Positions 42,601-53,408 are shown, counted from the stretch's first letter. The stretch is 64,000 nucleotides of DNA from an uncultured Bacilli bacterium (GCA_934097015.1 CAKONF010000001.1:62001-126000), one strand, 5' to 3'. Notes: generated by a model from the sequence alone, not told the origin. Translations and numbers: made by a program.

Positions 42601-43895
42601 TAATTAAGTTATTGAAAAAATATAAACTTGTAGGTTGGGGCAATACTTTTTATAATTTATCAAATGAAGTTGATTTGGAAATAGATAATGATACTATTAG
42701 TTCTTTCATAAATAATTTTTATAATATTTATCCGACTTTAGTTAAAAAAAACAATTTTGATAATCAAGAGAGAAAAATGAATGGTATTATGGATCAGAGA
42801 GAAATTTCATTAACAAGCTTACTTAATGAAGCTTTAGTTTATGCTAGCTGTTCGTTTAAATATTCTAAGTTGCTTGGTAAAGATGATTTTAAATTAATTA
42901 AGAGTAATCCAACTCCAAATTCGGCACCTTTTACTAGTAAAGAAAGACTTAATGAGATAACAACTTTAATTAAAGATATGTATTTGAGAAATAAAATTTC
43001 TATTCCACCATTAAATGAAAAAATAAATATATCTGGAAAAAATATAAATGTTTTAATAAGTAATAGTGTTGATATGACTAATGTGACAATGGGTGAGAGA
43101 ACTGGATCTTGTATGAGAATTAAAGGCCATGCTTATAGTTTGTTTAAATTTTGTTTAACAGATGTTAATGGTTTTCATATTAAATTTGTTAATGATAATG
43201 GTAAGTTTGTTAGTAGAGTAAGTGGTTTTAGGAATGGAAATACAGTATTTTTGAATCAATTGAGATATAGCTTAGATGAAAATTATAGTAATGATGATTT
43301 AATAAGTTCTTTAAAAATATTTTCAGAGAAATTAATAGAAGAAACAAAAAATGATATTGTTCCTTTAGATAATGTTGTTATTTCAAATGGTTATGCAATG
43401 GAGTCTTTGTCTAAAGAAAAAATTAATTTGGGTTGTAGTGATATAAAGAAAGGTCTATCGAGTGATTTTTATTCTGATATTGTTAGAAATGGTATTCTTC
43501 TTGCGACAAGTGGAGAAGATTTTATTCCTATTAGAACAACACAACATAATGAAAAATTATTTGATGTTAGTAGACAATCAGTTAATTATACTGATAACAC
43601 TAATGAAATTATTGATAATATAGATAAGTTTAAAATGATAAGCGATGCTATTGGTGAAATGAATATTTCTTCCATGTCTGTTTTTAGTGAAATTTGTGAA
43701 TATAAGAATGATATATCGTCTATGTATTTTGGAGAAGATTGGTATATAGTTTTTGATAAAAACAATAATATATTGGATGAGTTTATAATAGATAGAGGTT
43801 TTAACAAAGAATTTGTATATAATGAAATGAATGGAGTAAAAAATAATATAATGGGAGCTGTTTATGAGAAAAATAGGGATTATAAAAAATTATGA
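39606..43895 (+). CDS. Giant (1429-aa) unknown protein with conserved-looking C-terminus
   Basis: No signal peptide or membrane helix. Residues 1-1050 are Asn/Asp/Leu/Ile-rich and helical, with irregular 25-35-residue repeats of the type D-x-x-N-I-x-K-L-x-x-L, like a helical-repeat solenoid. The last ~300 residues differ: VTMGERTGSCMRIKGHAYSLFKFCL (from about 1160), FHIKFVNDNGKFVSRVSGFRNGNTVFLNQLR and QSVNYTDNTNE, a compact domain with Cys, His and Arg that could be enzymatic. It overlaps the small gene at 43864 by 32 bases. The clean, unbroken frame over 4.3 kb implies selection. Function unknown. Confidence 0.65.
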   Translation: MIKDDDLIKIISEFKSGNINYFINNYSFSDRKMFVDNMYQYNDVLENNFAKEQDVIIFLSSIFSYEEARKILVENEINFINSVNSIYISLFTLPDEEKKKYLHYFKYDTELFKTFVNSFADENVYNENVVKGDINLENINKLNDTEKIDLIRHYSKYTNIAKIISSMNVVNIITYLKNNKIDNRSSEYLLKIIDFEVLKKILFDRDIYVEQNFLEYIINKQSYLQKIELLKNNNILERLDSLYYCKLLSNLKINDIIQILKNIDYKKHLSKYDFRSIFNNNDIYKDNNEDEEDISFLIELYQEGYIDFNTFKYFPDDIKVLCFNNDKLLDSDKKIILSFIENDLIKTDLYFSFKGNRLANFDIQDQYNILKTLNDDNKLKLIKIDNLDNDLKIKLTMSLSEDNLKFDYLDYIEREYMISSIFNETDVLNILKTLNDENKRKYILQNKYGLSKTFISDLISSLQSSDINDKFIIDNFEMFLNPDIMTMSGVYVYYKNILFPIKDVSVKIKLLEILKDKLDEQFFISLITNIKYDYLDDYKIKLIKESSFELTESYVELLKSLNNVYRGIEILENNSIENSNIIYLKLLYELNSKYDELKINFLNNNIELYKDSPDIVVRELIQKIIDSINVDNDINKLKLKIKFAINYKFNSDFIYDLIIHNEEFIDNNYVFDDLILYCSKCYNCDYERLLNLISKYGNVVFRFLNNKNIISFLNLDQDNYNKIKNMFDFQEMIKTNDQHIDNVLSALLQKKFTLDNKDMLDIFISIKNAIISNNIDEVLVILNDISSYLCNCLLKNINLDDDNYISNILRECAYNDINAFIKDLYDKNKIDSNLKIINKFTNKYILEKRNDFVKNNFHSYKGKLLLDGTYEKKSFIRCFIEQKSQSFIIEHLKKLDLNKLTLTEKKLLDNEKILFDIISLKKGLYVENKDNILKFIKTFNSVMDKYYLSHDKFYISIQGCKLLYNIPYSKEDILSVLSGLDINLLKNKLLNDDKLYSVLIKLLKKYKLVGWGNTFYNLSNEVDLEIDNDTISSFINNFYNIYPTLVKKNNFDNQERKMNGIMDQREISLTSLLNEALVYASCSFKYSKLLGKDDFKLIKSNPTPNSAPFTSKERLNEITTLIKDMYLRNKISIPPLNEKINISGKNINVLISNSVDMTNVTMGERTGSCMRIKGHAYSLFKFCLTDVNGFHIKFVNDNGKFVSRVSGFRNGNTVFLNQLRYSLDENYSNDDLISSLKIFSEKLIEETKNDIVPLDNVVISNGYAMESLSKEKINLGCSDIKKGLSSDFYSDIVRNGILLATSGEDFIPIRTTQHNEKLFDVSRQSVNYTDNTNEIIDNIDKFKMISDAIGEMNISSMSVFSEICEYKNDISSMYFGEDWYIVFDKNNNILDEFIIDRGFNKEFVYNEMNGVKNNIMGAVYEKNRDYKKL

Positions 43896-44085
43896 TGGTA
43901 ATGTAGGTAGTGTGATAGAATTAGATAATTTTGATGAAAAAAACATAAAAAAATATTTATTAATGAAAAAAGATATTCTTTATAACTATGCAAAAAATGG
44001 TGATATTGTTAAATTTGATGCTGAGATGTTTTCATCTATTTGTGATGATGTTTTAGTAGCAAGATTTGTAAAAAAATTAAAATAG
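43864..44085 (+). CDS. Small cold-shock/OB-like protein
   Basis: A 73-residue protein starting inside the end of the 1429-aa gene, with a GGGAG site upstream. The pattern MRKIGIIKNYDGNVGSVIELDN, then KDILYNYAKNGDIVKFDAE and VLVARFVKKL resembles a cold-shock-type beta barrel (strand, glycine turn, KGDxVxF strand, A-x-x-V strand), though the RNP aromatic motifs are poorly kept. Translational coupling suggests it works with the large protein. Confidence 0.55.
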   Translation: MRKIGIIKNYDGNVGSVIELDNFDEKNIKKYLLMKKDILYNYAKNGDIVKFDAEMFSSICDDVLVARFVKKLK

Positions 44086-44112
44086 AATGTATAAGATAGT
44101 ACATTCTATTTG
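44081..44112. terminator. Bidirectional terminator
   Basis: TAGAATGTA pairs perfectly with TACATTCTA, flanked by A- and T-rich bases; lies between convergent genes. Confidence 0.75.
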
Positions 44113-44369
44113 TTTGTAAATTCATAATAATTTCTTTCTGATAATTTATCTAATAAATCAACTAATTCTGGTATATCTTCTTCATAATCTAAAATATCTT
44201 CTATTTTTATCATTAAGTCTCTTAGACTATTTGATGTTTCGTAATCAATATTATATCTTTTTAATATTTCTATTTGATTATTTGTTAAATACAGATTGTT
44301 ATTTATTTTAATAAGTTTATTGTTGTCAAAGTCTATGTTATTTAATATATTTTTAATTTCTTCATTCAT
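44106..44369 (-). CDS. Small helical unknown protein
   Basis: An 87-residue soluble, acidic helical protein. ATG at 44369 has GAGAGTG upstream; the longer frame to 44384 does not. Sequence MNEEIKNILNNIDFDNNKLIKINNNLYLTNNQIEILKRYNID recalls small hypothetical proteins with a helix-turn core. It overlaps the upstream gene by 8 bases (44362-44369), so the two are coupled. Function unknown. Confidence 0.55.
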   Translation of the reverse strand: MNEEIKNILNNIDFDNNKLIKINNNLYLTNNQIEILKRYNIDYETSNSLRDLMIKIEDILDYEEDIPELVDLLDKLSERNYYEFTNK

Positions 44370-44778
44370 TTTTTTCACTCTCAAACACTTTATTATTAAT
44401 TATAATGTTGTAATTATTATCAATTTTTCCTGTTATGTCGTTGCTAAATATAACATTATTATTTTTGATTGTAATATTTCCTTCGTAATATTCTTTTTCA
44501 CAATTATCATTTGTTATGTTCATTGTATATGATTTATCTTTATTTATTATTATGTAATCTTTAGTATTACATTCTGTAATATTTATTTTCTTGCCTGTTA
44601 TTTTATTTATATTTGTTGCATTTATATATGGTAATAACTTGTTATATGTTAAATGAATAACAAGTGTTATTAATATAATAATTACTATTATTATGAGTAT
44701 TTTTAATGGATTAGTTTTTTTCTTTTCTACATATGGTAGAGAATCAACAGTTTTTATTTTTTGTTTTAAAGTAGTCAT
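44362..44778 (-). CDS. Membrane-anchored extracytoplasmic protein
   Basis: A 138-residue protein: a short cytoplasmic start, one transmembrane helix (about 26-46, LKILIIIVIIILITLVIHLTY) and an extracytoplasmic beta-rich domain with two cysteines (ECNTKDYIII...NDNCEKEYYEGNITI) that may form a disulfide. The repeated I-x-[NI]-x pattern suggests a small beta sheet. Coupled to the gene downstream at 44106-44369. No family recognised. Confidence 0.55.
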   Translation of the reverse strand: MTTLKQKIKTVDSLPYVEKKKTNPLKILIIIVIIILITLVIHLTYNKLLPYINATNINKITGKKINITECNTKDYIIINKDKSYTMNITNDNCEKEYYEGNITIKNNNVIFSNDITGKIDNNYNIIINNKVFESEKNE

Positions 44779-44864
44779 ACAGTCACTTCCTAGAAATATT
44801 ATAATATATATTTATTAAACAAACTAGCATTATATTTAATTTTGTAGAAACTTAGATAAAACAA

Positions 44865-44893
44865 TTGTTTTCATGTAAAAAATATGGTATAAT
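44865..44893 (+). promoter_or_regulatory. Promoter of the 44.9-47.8 kb cluster
   Basis: TTGTTT (44865-44870), 17 bases, TATAAT (44888-44893), followed by a GGGAGG site before the ATG at 44920. Confidence 0.65.
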
Positions 44894-44919
44894 TTTTATA
44901 GTATGGGAGGCTAGATATT

Positions 44920-45882
44920 ATGTATATCAATTCCTTTATAACAGAGTTATCTAAGAAAATAGATACTGTTGATGAGCAGTTAAAAGATTTTCAAAGTAAG
45001 ATGGATAAAATAAATGATGTAAAAAATATGCTTACATTGAAAACATTAAAGGATATAGATGATTTAAAAGGGGAGGATTTGGCCTTACTTGATAAAGATG
45101 ACTTCATGAAAATATTAGAAGTATTTAATTTTGATGAAAAAGAAGAAAAGATGAAAATTTTCTTTAATGCTAGTGTTAGTATTAAAGTTAATCAAAAGTT
45201 GGTTAGTGATGGAGAAATTGATGTTGATAATAAAGAACAAGTTTCTACATATGTTAATTGGCTTAATGAACAAATAAAATATATTAAAGAATATATAAAA
45301 GATTTTAATAATAATAATAAAGAATATTATAATAGTTTAAAAATAAGTGATACTTTATATAAAAAATATATAAGTTATTTTAAAAATGATAAATTAATTA
45401 AGCCTATATATGATATAGAAGAATTTAATGAAGTTCTTAAAAAGAGTGGAATTATAACTAGTGAAAAGTGGCAAATTTTAGAATATATTGGTGAAAAAAA
45501 TATAGATTTTGCTAGAAAAAGTGAAGCTGATAAAAAGAATGACATTATAGAGTATAGTGATGAAGAAATATTATCATTTGTTGAAAGCATATTAATTAGA
45601 GAGAAAAATTTAATTAACAATATTACTGATGAAATACTAAAAACATCTTTAGAAATAATGGATTATGATGATGAAAAATTAGAAAAAATGAATTTAACTA
45701 ATGATATGTTGGTTAAATATCAAAAAGTTCCTATATTAGATACAATGAATAAGATGTATAAGGAAACTAAAATGATGTTAAAGGAAGATAAAGATAGTGA
45801 TGCTATTAAGATAGAGAAGAATTTAAAAGATTTACTTGAATTAGTAGATAGTTACGACGTTATTAAAAAAATTGAAAGTTAG
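44920..45882 (+). CDS. Helical unknown protein, first gene of cluster
   Basis: A 320-residue soluble, strongly charged protein, helical throughout, with an N-terminal coiled coil (LSKKIDTVDEQLKDFQSKMDKIND) and a long amphipathic C-terminal half (EEILSFVESILIREKNLINNITDEILKTSLEIMD). No enzymatic motif is seen. The next gene starts 12 bases later after AGGAGG, so this is an operon of at least three frames up to 47753. Function unknown. Confidence 0.55.
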   Translation: MYINSFITELSKKIDTVDEQLKDFQSKMDKINDVKNMLTLKTLKDIDDLKGEDLALLDKDDFMKILEVFNFDEKEEKMKIFFNASVSIKVNQKLVSDGEIDVDNKEQVSTYVNWLNEQIKYIKEYIKDFNNNNKEYYNSLKISDTLYKKYISYFKNDKLIKPIYDIEEFNEVLKKSGIITSEKWQILEYIGEKNIDFARKSEADKKNDIIEYSDEEILSFVESILIREKNLINNITDEILKTSLEIMDYDDEKLEKMNLTNDMLVKYQKVPILDTMNKMYKETKMMLKEDKDSDAIKIEKNLKDLLELVDSYDVIKKIES

Positions 45883-45893
45883 GAGGTTATATC

Positions 45894-46808
45894 TTGGAAT
45901 TTATTAATGTATTATTAGAATATTTTTCTATGTTTAAAAAATATGAAGAGTCAAATGAAAATGATAAAATTATTTTGAAGAATATAGATAATATTATTAA
46001 TATTTTAAATAATGTTAAAAATCGTACTGATAAAATTCAATATATTACTAATTATAAAGAAGTTAGTAAGATTGCTACTAAATGTGATTTAAGTAGTATA
46101 TTGGATGATTATTTGAAAGAAAAATATGATATAACAAAGGATAGTGTTAGTGGTTATCTAAGAGATATTGTTAATAATATAAATAAAGGTATAGATTTTA
46201 TTATGTATGATATTATGCTTAATTTAAATAGGTATAATATATATTTGATGAATAAGAAAGTTAAATCACAAGATATACCAATTACTTCTGATATTAATTT
46301 TAATACTATTGATGTTAAATTAAAAGATGTATTAAGTTATTTAGAGGTTAGTGAAAACGATATAGATAAAGATTTATTAAGTGATTTAAGTAAATATGTT
46401 AATCTAGATAAATTTAAAGCTTTTGCTATAAGTATTAAGACTGATAGTGGTATGAGAAGAGTTTTATTTGATAAATTAGAAGATAAAAATGTTTTAATTA
46501 GTATTATGCTTCATTCAAGTTTAGAAAATGTTGATAATATTATTAAAATTTTTATGAGTGAAAATGCTAATATTAATAAAGTTATTTCAAATATTCCTTC
46601 TATATTTATTAAAGATTTGGTTAGCAGCAAATGCAAATATAATTGTGTTATGTGTAATTATGATAACTTTGTTAATAATTATAGCTTGATTAAAGAAAAT
46701 GGTGTAGATTTTAAGAAAATGCTTAATTTTGATATTTTCTTTATAAATGATTTTAATGTTAATAGGGGTTTAGTAGATAAATTAAATAAAATGGAGGTAA
46801 GTAATTAA
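45894..46808 (+). CDS. Unknown helical-repeat protein, cluster gene 2
   Basis: A 304-residue protein with a TTG start 7 bases after AGGAGG. The N-terminal 160 residues are helical. The C-terminal part shows an [FI]-x-x-N-x-x-L-I-x-x-x-G-[VI]-D pattern (NYDNFVNNYSLIKENGVDFKKML) that continues in the next frame (NPNVVFENIHVLNRYGIDL). CxxxxCxxC (KYNCVMC) is present near 250. It ends exactly where the 46808 frame begins (TAATG), so the two may be pieces of one ancestral gene. Confidence 0.5.
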   Translation: MEFINVLLEYFSMFKKYEESNENDKIILKNIDNIINILNNVKNRTDKIQYITNYKEVSKIATKCDLSSILDDYLKEKYDITKDSVSGYLRDIVNNINKGIDFIMYDIMLNLNRYNIYLMNKKVKSQDIPITSDINFNTIDVKLKDVLSYLEVSENDIDKDLLSDLSKYVNLDKFKAFAISIKTDSGMRRVLFDKLEDKNVLISIMLHSSLENVDNIIKIFMSENANINKVISNIPSIFIKDLVSSKCKYNCVMCNYDNFVNNYSLIKENGVDFKKMLNFDIFFINDFNVNRGLVDKLNKMEVSN

Positions 46809-47482
46809 TGGGGGCAATATGTAAAAATGTTTTAGAACATGTAGGTGGGATTCTAGTTAGTAATCCTAATGTTGTTTTTGAAAATATACATGTTTTAAAT
46901 AGATATGGTATTGATTTGACTAATGATAGTAATAATAATGGTTATGTAATACTAGGTATGCAATCTTTACCTCTTAGATTAGATTATTTAATTGAAAAAG
47001 GATTATGGAAAAAAAGTGATGGTATTACTTTAGATAATATAGATTTTATCAGAGGACTTAACATACAAAAGACTTATGGAGAAGCTAAGGCTTGCAAAGA
47101 TAAATCACTTTATGGTAAAATAGATATTGCTTCGTCTGATGAAGAGGTTTTACTTGATAAAATGTTTGTCAATGAAAACTTTGACGAAGTACGTTTAGAA
47201 AATCTTTTTAATGACCATAATGTAATAAAGGATATAGTTTTAGAACTTGATAATAAATATTTAAATAAAGAAGGAACTTATTCTTTTGGAGTACATGTAG
47301 TTAGTAGAGAGAGAGTATTACGTAATTTATGTAATTATAGAGGTAAAGAAAAAGACTTGGATATGTTTGTTAGTTGTTTAAAATATAAAAATAATGTGGC
47401 AGATATAGATGAAGTTATTAATGCTGTAAAACCTCTATTAGAAATGGGTGAGGAAAGTGTTAAGTTATCTCAAAGAATATGA
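46808..47482 (+). CDS. Unknown protein, cluster gene 3
   Basis: A 224-residue protein overlapping the previous stop by one base, with GGAGG upstream. Contains NVVFENIHVLNRYGIDLTND and YVILGMQSLPLRLDYLIEKGLW, then SKDKSLYGKIDIASSDEE-like polar sequence and VHVVSRERVLRNLCNY. The helical-repeat style matches the frame before it. It shares 35 bases with the next frame. A split of a longer gene by frameshift is possible, but each piece has its own binding site. Confidence 0.5.
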   Translation: MGAICKNVLEHVGGILVSNPNVVFENIHVLNRYGIDLTNDSNNNGYVILGMQSLPLRLDYLIEKGLWKKSDGITLDNIDFIRGLNIQKTYGEAKACKDKSLYGKIDIASSDEEVLLDKMFVNENFDEVRLENLFNDHNVIKDIVLELDNKYLNKEGTYSFGVHVVSRERVLRNLCNYRGKEKDLDMFVSCLKYKNNVADIDEVINAVKPLLEMGEESVKLSQRI

Positions 47483-47753
47483 TTTAAGTGATGATCAGAT
47501 TAAAGATATAATTAATACTTATGATAATGTTCTTCTTAAGAATTTAAATTTTTCTAAGAGAAACGTTAAAGAAATTATAAAATATTTGAAAGATTTTGGT
47601 GTGGAAGATATTTATAATGTAATTAAAAATAGAATAGATTTATTTTTCTTACCATTATCATTAGTTAAGCAAAATTTTACTAAATTAGATAAAAATATGC
47701 TTTTATATTTATTGAATAATTCTATAGATGATTTAATAAATTATAATATTTAA
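47457..47753 (+). CDS. Small unknown protein or frameshifted tail
   Basis: A 98-residue frame (GTG 47457 after GGTGAGG, or GTG 47448) overlapping the end of the 46808 gene. Helical and charged, with NLNFSKRNVKEIIKYLKDFGVEDIYNVIKNRIDLFFL, again the solenoid-like pattern of the cluster. It may be the true C-terminus of a longer protein after a frameshift. Followed by a terminator. Confidence 0.45.
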   Translation: MLSYLKEYDLSDDQIKDIINTYDNVLLKNLNFSKRNVKEIIKYLKDFGVEDIYNVIKNRIDLFFLPLSLVKQNFTKLDKNMLLYLLNNSIDDLINYNI

Positions 47754-47754
47754 A

Positions 47755-47781
47755 TAACTGCCTATGGTGGTTGTTTTTTTG
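47755..47781 (+). terminator. Terminator of the cluster
   Basis: AACTGCC pairs with GGTGGTT (two G-U pairs), then GTTTTTTTG. Confidence 0.6.
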
Positions 47782-47864
47782 TGAACAAATGTTTTTGTTT
47801 TGTTAAAAAAAGTATTTAATAATAGATTGATATTTGATATAATAGTTAATATGTGAGGTAGAAT

Positions 47865-49946
47865 ATGGAACTATTAAATAATTTGAATAAACAACAGATA
47901 GAAGCTGTTAAACATATAGATGGACCATGCTTAGTAATGGCTGGTGCTGGTAGTGGTAAAACTAAAGTACTTACTACTAGAATTGCATATTTGATTGAAA
48001 ATGGAATAAGAGATTATAATATACTTGCAATAACATTTACAAATAAAGCTGCTAAAGAAATGAAAGAGAGAGTTAATAAAATATTTGGATATGATATATC
48101 TAGTTTTATAGGAACATTTCATTCATTTGGACTTAGAATAATAAGAGAAAATTATATGTATTTAGGATTAGATAAAAACTTCACTATAATAGATAGTGAT
48201 GATGTTTTAAGTATAATAAAAAAAATACTTAAAGATAAGAATTTAGACCCTAAACATTATAGTCCTTATTATATAAGAAATAAGATTAGTTTGATTAAAA
48301 GTCAGATGTTAAGTGATATGGAAATAGAAAAGTGTTTTAATACTGATATAGATTTAGTTGTTAAAGAAGTTTATCATATATATTTAGATAAAATGATTAA
48401 GAATAATAGTATAGACTTTGACGACTTATTATGTAAACCTGTAATATTATTTAGTGAACATAGAGATATATTAGAACAATATCAGAATAGATATAAATAT
48501 ATTTTAATAGATGAGTATCAAGATACTAATCCAGTACAGTATAAATTAACTAAGTTGCTTGCAAATAAGAATAAAAATATATTTGTTGTTGGAGATATGA
48601 ATCAAAGTATTTATGCTTTTAGGCAAGCTGATTATAGAAACATATTAAATTTTGAAAGAGATTATAAAGATTGTAAGGTTATTAAGTTGGAAGAAAATTA
48701 TAGAAGTACTAATAATATACTTAATGCTGCTAACTCTGTAATAAAAAATAATAAAGAGAGAAAAGATTTAAAATTATGGAGTGAAAAGGGTGAAGGTATT
48801 AAGATTAAGTATATGAGAGCCTATGATGAAAAACATGAGATAACACTTGTTATTGAAGAAATAAATAAGCTTTTAAATGAAGGATATGATAGAAAAGATA
48901 TTGGAATACTTTATAGAACAAATGCACAAAGTCGTGTAGTTGAAGAGGGAATGCTTGCTAAAGGGATACCTTATAAAGTTGTTGGTAGCTATTACTTTTA
49001 TAATAGAAAAGAAATTAAAGATTTAATTAGTTATTTAAGACTTATATATAATAATAATGATGAAGTTAGTTTGAGAAGAATTATTAATGTTCCTAAACGT
49101 GGTATAGGAGATGCTGCTATTAAAAATTTAGAGAATGTTAGTATGTTAGAAGGTATAAGTATGTTTGATGCTTTATCTACTAATAAAGAAATTGAATTTA
49201 AGAATTTAATAACTGATTTAGTTAATGATAGCAATAACATGAGTTTGACAGAATTAATTGATAGTGTTTTAACTAAAACTGGTTTGAGACGTGAGTTAGA
49301 AGAAGATAAAACGTTAGAAAATGAATTAAGACTCGATAACTTGATGGAATTTAAAAGTATAACTGCTTCGTTTGAAGAGAGAACTGGTATGGTTAGTTTA
49401 GGTGAGTTCTTGGAAGAAATAAGTCTGATTAGTGATATGTCTAGTCATAAAGAAGATGGTGATGAAGTGACTTTGATGACTATACATAGTGCTAAAGGTT
49501 TAGAGTTTGATGTGGTATTCTTAATTGGTATGGAAGAAGGATTATTTCCACATACAATGAGTTTGATGGAAAATGGTATTGAAGAAGAGAGACGTTTGTG
49601 TTATGTTGGTATTACAAGAGCTAGAGAAAGATTATATATCACTAATGCCAAAAGAAGGATGTTATACGGTAAAGATACAATGAATATGCCTAGTAGATTT
49701 ATAGATGAAATCGATAGCAATTGTATTGAAGAAAATGATGTTTGTGTCAAAGTAGAAAAGAAAATTGATGCTAAAAAAATGTATAACAAAAGTGAAAATG
49801 CAGAAATTAAAATAGGTGATATCATTAGTCATGAAAGTTTGGGTACTGGTGTTGTTGTAAATATGAATGGAGATTTAATTGATGTTGCATTTAAAAGTGG
49901 AGTTAAAAAATTAATGAAGAATCATAAAAGTATTAGTAAATTATAG
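47865..49946 (+). CDS. pcrA: UvrD/PcrA-family ATP-dependent DNA helicase
   Basis: A 693-residue SF1A helicase for DNA repair and rolling-circle replication. Motif I is AGAGSGKT (26-33), Ia is AITFTNKAAKEM, II is LIDEYQDTN, III is VVGDMNQSIYAFRQAD, IV is EENYRST, V is TIHSAKGLEFDVVFLIG and VI is YVGITRARERL. The short C-terminal SH3-like domain (IGDIISHESLGTGVVV) matches PcrA. It is followed after 12 bases by a nucleotidyltransferase gene and then ligA, a repair-linked order. Confidence 0.95.
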   Translation: MELLNNLNKQQIEAVKHIDGPCLVMAGAGSGKTKVLTTRIAYLIENGIRDYNILAITFTNKAAKEMKERVNKIFGYDISSFIGTFHSFGLRIIRENYMYLGLDKNFTIIDSDDVLSIIKKILKDKNLDPKHYSPYYIRNKISLIKSQMLSDMEIEKCFNTDIDLVVKEVYHIYLDKMIKNNSIDFDDLLCKPVILFSEHRDILEQYQNRYKYILIDEYQDTNPVQYKLTKLLANKNKNIFVVGDMNQSIYAFRQADYRNILNFERDYKDCKVIKLEENYRSTNNILNAANSVIKNNKERKDLKLWSEKGEGIKIKYMRAYDEKHEITLVIEEINKLLNEGYDRKDIGILYRTNAQSRVVEEGMLAKGIPYKVVGSYYFYNRKEIKDLISYLRLIYNNNDEVSLRRIINVPKRGIGDAAIKNLENVSMLEGISMFDALSTNKEIEFKNLITDLVNDSNNMSLTELIDSVLTKTGLRRELEEDKTLENELRLDNLMEFKSITASFEERTGMVSLGEFLEEISLISDMSSHKEDGDEVTLMTIHSAKGLEFDVVFLIGMEEGLFPHTMSLMENGIEEERRLCYVGITRARERLYITNAKRRMLYGKDTMNMPSRFIDEIDSNCIEENDVCVKVEKKIDAKKMYNKSENAEIKIGDIISHESLGTGVVVNMNGDLIDVAFKSGVKKLMKNHKSISKL

Positions 49947-49958
49947 GAGGAAAGATTT

Positions 49959-50843
49959 ATGACATTATTAATATTAGCTGCTGGAATGGGTAGCAGATTT
50001 GGTGGTTTAAAACAAATGGAGCCTATGGGTCCTAACGGAGAATTTATTATTGATTATTCAGTGTATGATGCTAAGAAGGCAGGATTTAATAAGATAGTAT
50101 TTGTTATTAAAGAAGAAATGTATGAAGATTTTAAAAATACTATTGGTAAAAGAGTAGAAGATAAGATTGATGTAGAATATGTATTTCAAAAGATGGAAGA
50201 TGTGCCAGTTAATATAGATTTTGAAAGAGTTAAACCTTGGGGAACTGGACATGCTATTTTGGAATGTAAAAATGCTATTAATGAGCCTTTTGCAATTATA
50301 AATGCTGATGATTTTTATGGAAGAAATTCATTTGTTAAAGCTTATCAATTCTTGAGTGATGGAATTAGTGATAAAAAATTTGGTTTGATTGGTTATAGAG
50401 CATGTAATACTATAACAGAGAATGGTAGTGTTAAACGTGGTGTTTGTGAAATTGAAGACGGTGTACTTATTGGTATAAATGAGAGTAGTATAGAAAAAGT
50501 TGATGAACATATACATTGTAAGTCTCTAGTAAATGGTGAAGAATATGATGTAGAACTTAATAGATTAGTTAGTATGAATATGTTATTGTTTACTCCTAAA
50601 ATATTTAATTATTTAGAGAATGATTTTGTTAGTTTCTTAAATAATATTAAAGATAAAGAAAAAGACGAATTTTTAATTCCTGAAGTGGTTGATTTACATA
50701 TCAAGTCTGGTGATATAAGTGTTAAAGTTATTGAAACAGATAGTGTTTGGTATGGAGTTACTTATAAAGAAGATAAAGATAGTGTTAAAAATGCAATAAA
50801 TAATTTAATTAATAATGGTGAATATAGTAAGAATTTATGGTGA
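49959..50843 (+). CDS. NTP_transferase-family sugar nucleotidyltransferase-like protein
   Basis: A 294-residue cytoplasmic protein with the nucleotidyltransferase start LILAAGMGSRFGGLKQMEPMGPNGEFIIDYSVYDA, the GTGHAILECKNAI segment and the metal-binding INADDFYG motif. It lacks the acyltransferase repeats of GlmU-type enzymes. The sugar is uncertain. It sits between pcrA and ligA with short gaps (12 and 6 bases), so it belongs to the same operon although the functions seem unrelated. Confidence 0.85.
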   Translation: MTLLILAAGMGSRFGGLKQMEPMGPNGEFIIDYSVYDAKKAGFNKIVFVIKEEMYEDFKNTIGKRVEDKIDVEYVFQKMEDVPVNIDFERVKPWGTGHAILECKNAINEPFAIINADDFYGRNSFVKAYQFLSDGISDKKFGLIGYRACNTITENGSVKRGVCEIEDGVLIGINESSIEKVDEHIHCKSLVNGEEYDVELNRLVSMNMLLFTPKIFNYLENDFVSFLNNIKDKEKDEFLIPEVVDLHIKSGDISVKVIETDSVWYGVTYKEDKDSVKNAINNLINNGEYSKNLW

Positions 50844-50846
50844 TAA

Positions 50847-52852
<2,006 letters not shown>

Positions 52853-52926
52853 AATTTGTCTAAGAAATGTTATAATTGAATAAACATTAATTATATTGTA
52901 TAATTATTTTATTAAAGAGGTGGATT

Positions 52927-53400
52927 ATGAAAAAATTTAAAGAATTTTATAAAAGAAATAGAGTATATTCTATTTTAATGATTGTATCTTTAGTTTGTAT
53001 TGTATCCATATTAGTTGGTGTTATTGTTTATTTTGTAGGTCAAACAACTAGAGACAAATATGGTAATAGATTAGAAGGTATTGATAATGTAAAAATTAGT
53101 GATACTAAAAAAAATGAAGTGATAAATAAAATAAAAGAAAATGAATTGGTGGACAGTGCTGATATTGATATTAAAGGTAAATTGATTTATGTTAATATTA
53201 CTTTAAAAACTGGAAAACATACTGATAGTGAAGCAATATGTCAAACTTCATTAGAAGCATTTAGTGAAGATGAAAAGAAATTTTATGATATTCAATATAT
53301 AGTATCTAATAAAGATAATAATATAGAAGAAAATTTTCCAGTTATGGGCTATATTAAAGCAGGCAATTCTGTTATAAAATGGACTAATTATGTTCAATAG
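52927..53400 (+). CDS. Membrane-anchored unknown protein upstream of GGDEF gene
   Basis: A 157-residue protein: basic N-terminus, one transmembrane helix (about 15-39, YSILMIVSLVCIVSILVGVIVYFVG) and an extracytoplasmic alpha/beta domain with two short repeats of a helix-strand unit (KKNEVINKIKENELVDSADIDIKGKLIYVNITL). It is 8 bases upstream of the GGDEF-type gene, both with AGGTG sites, so they are one operon. Possibly an accessory sensor. Confidence 0.55.
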   Translation: MKKFKEFYKRNRVYSILMIVSLVCIVSILVGVIVYFVGQTTRDKYGNRLEGIDNVKISDTKKNEVINKIKENELVDSADIDIKGKLIYVNITLKTGKHTDSEAICQTSLEAFSEDEKKFYDIQYIVSNKDNNIEENFPVMGYIKAGNSVIKWTNYVQ

Positions 53401-53408
53401 GTGATGTT

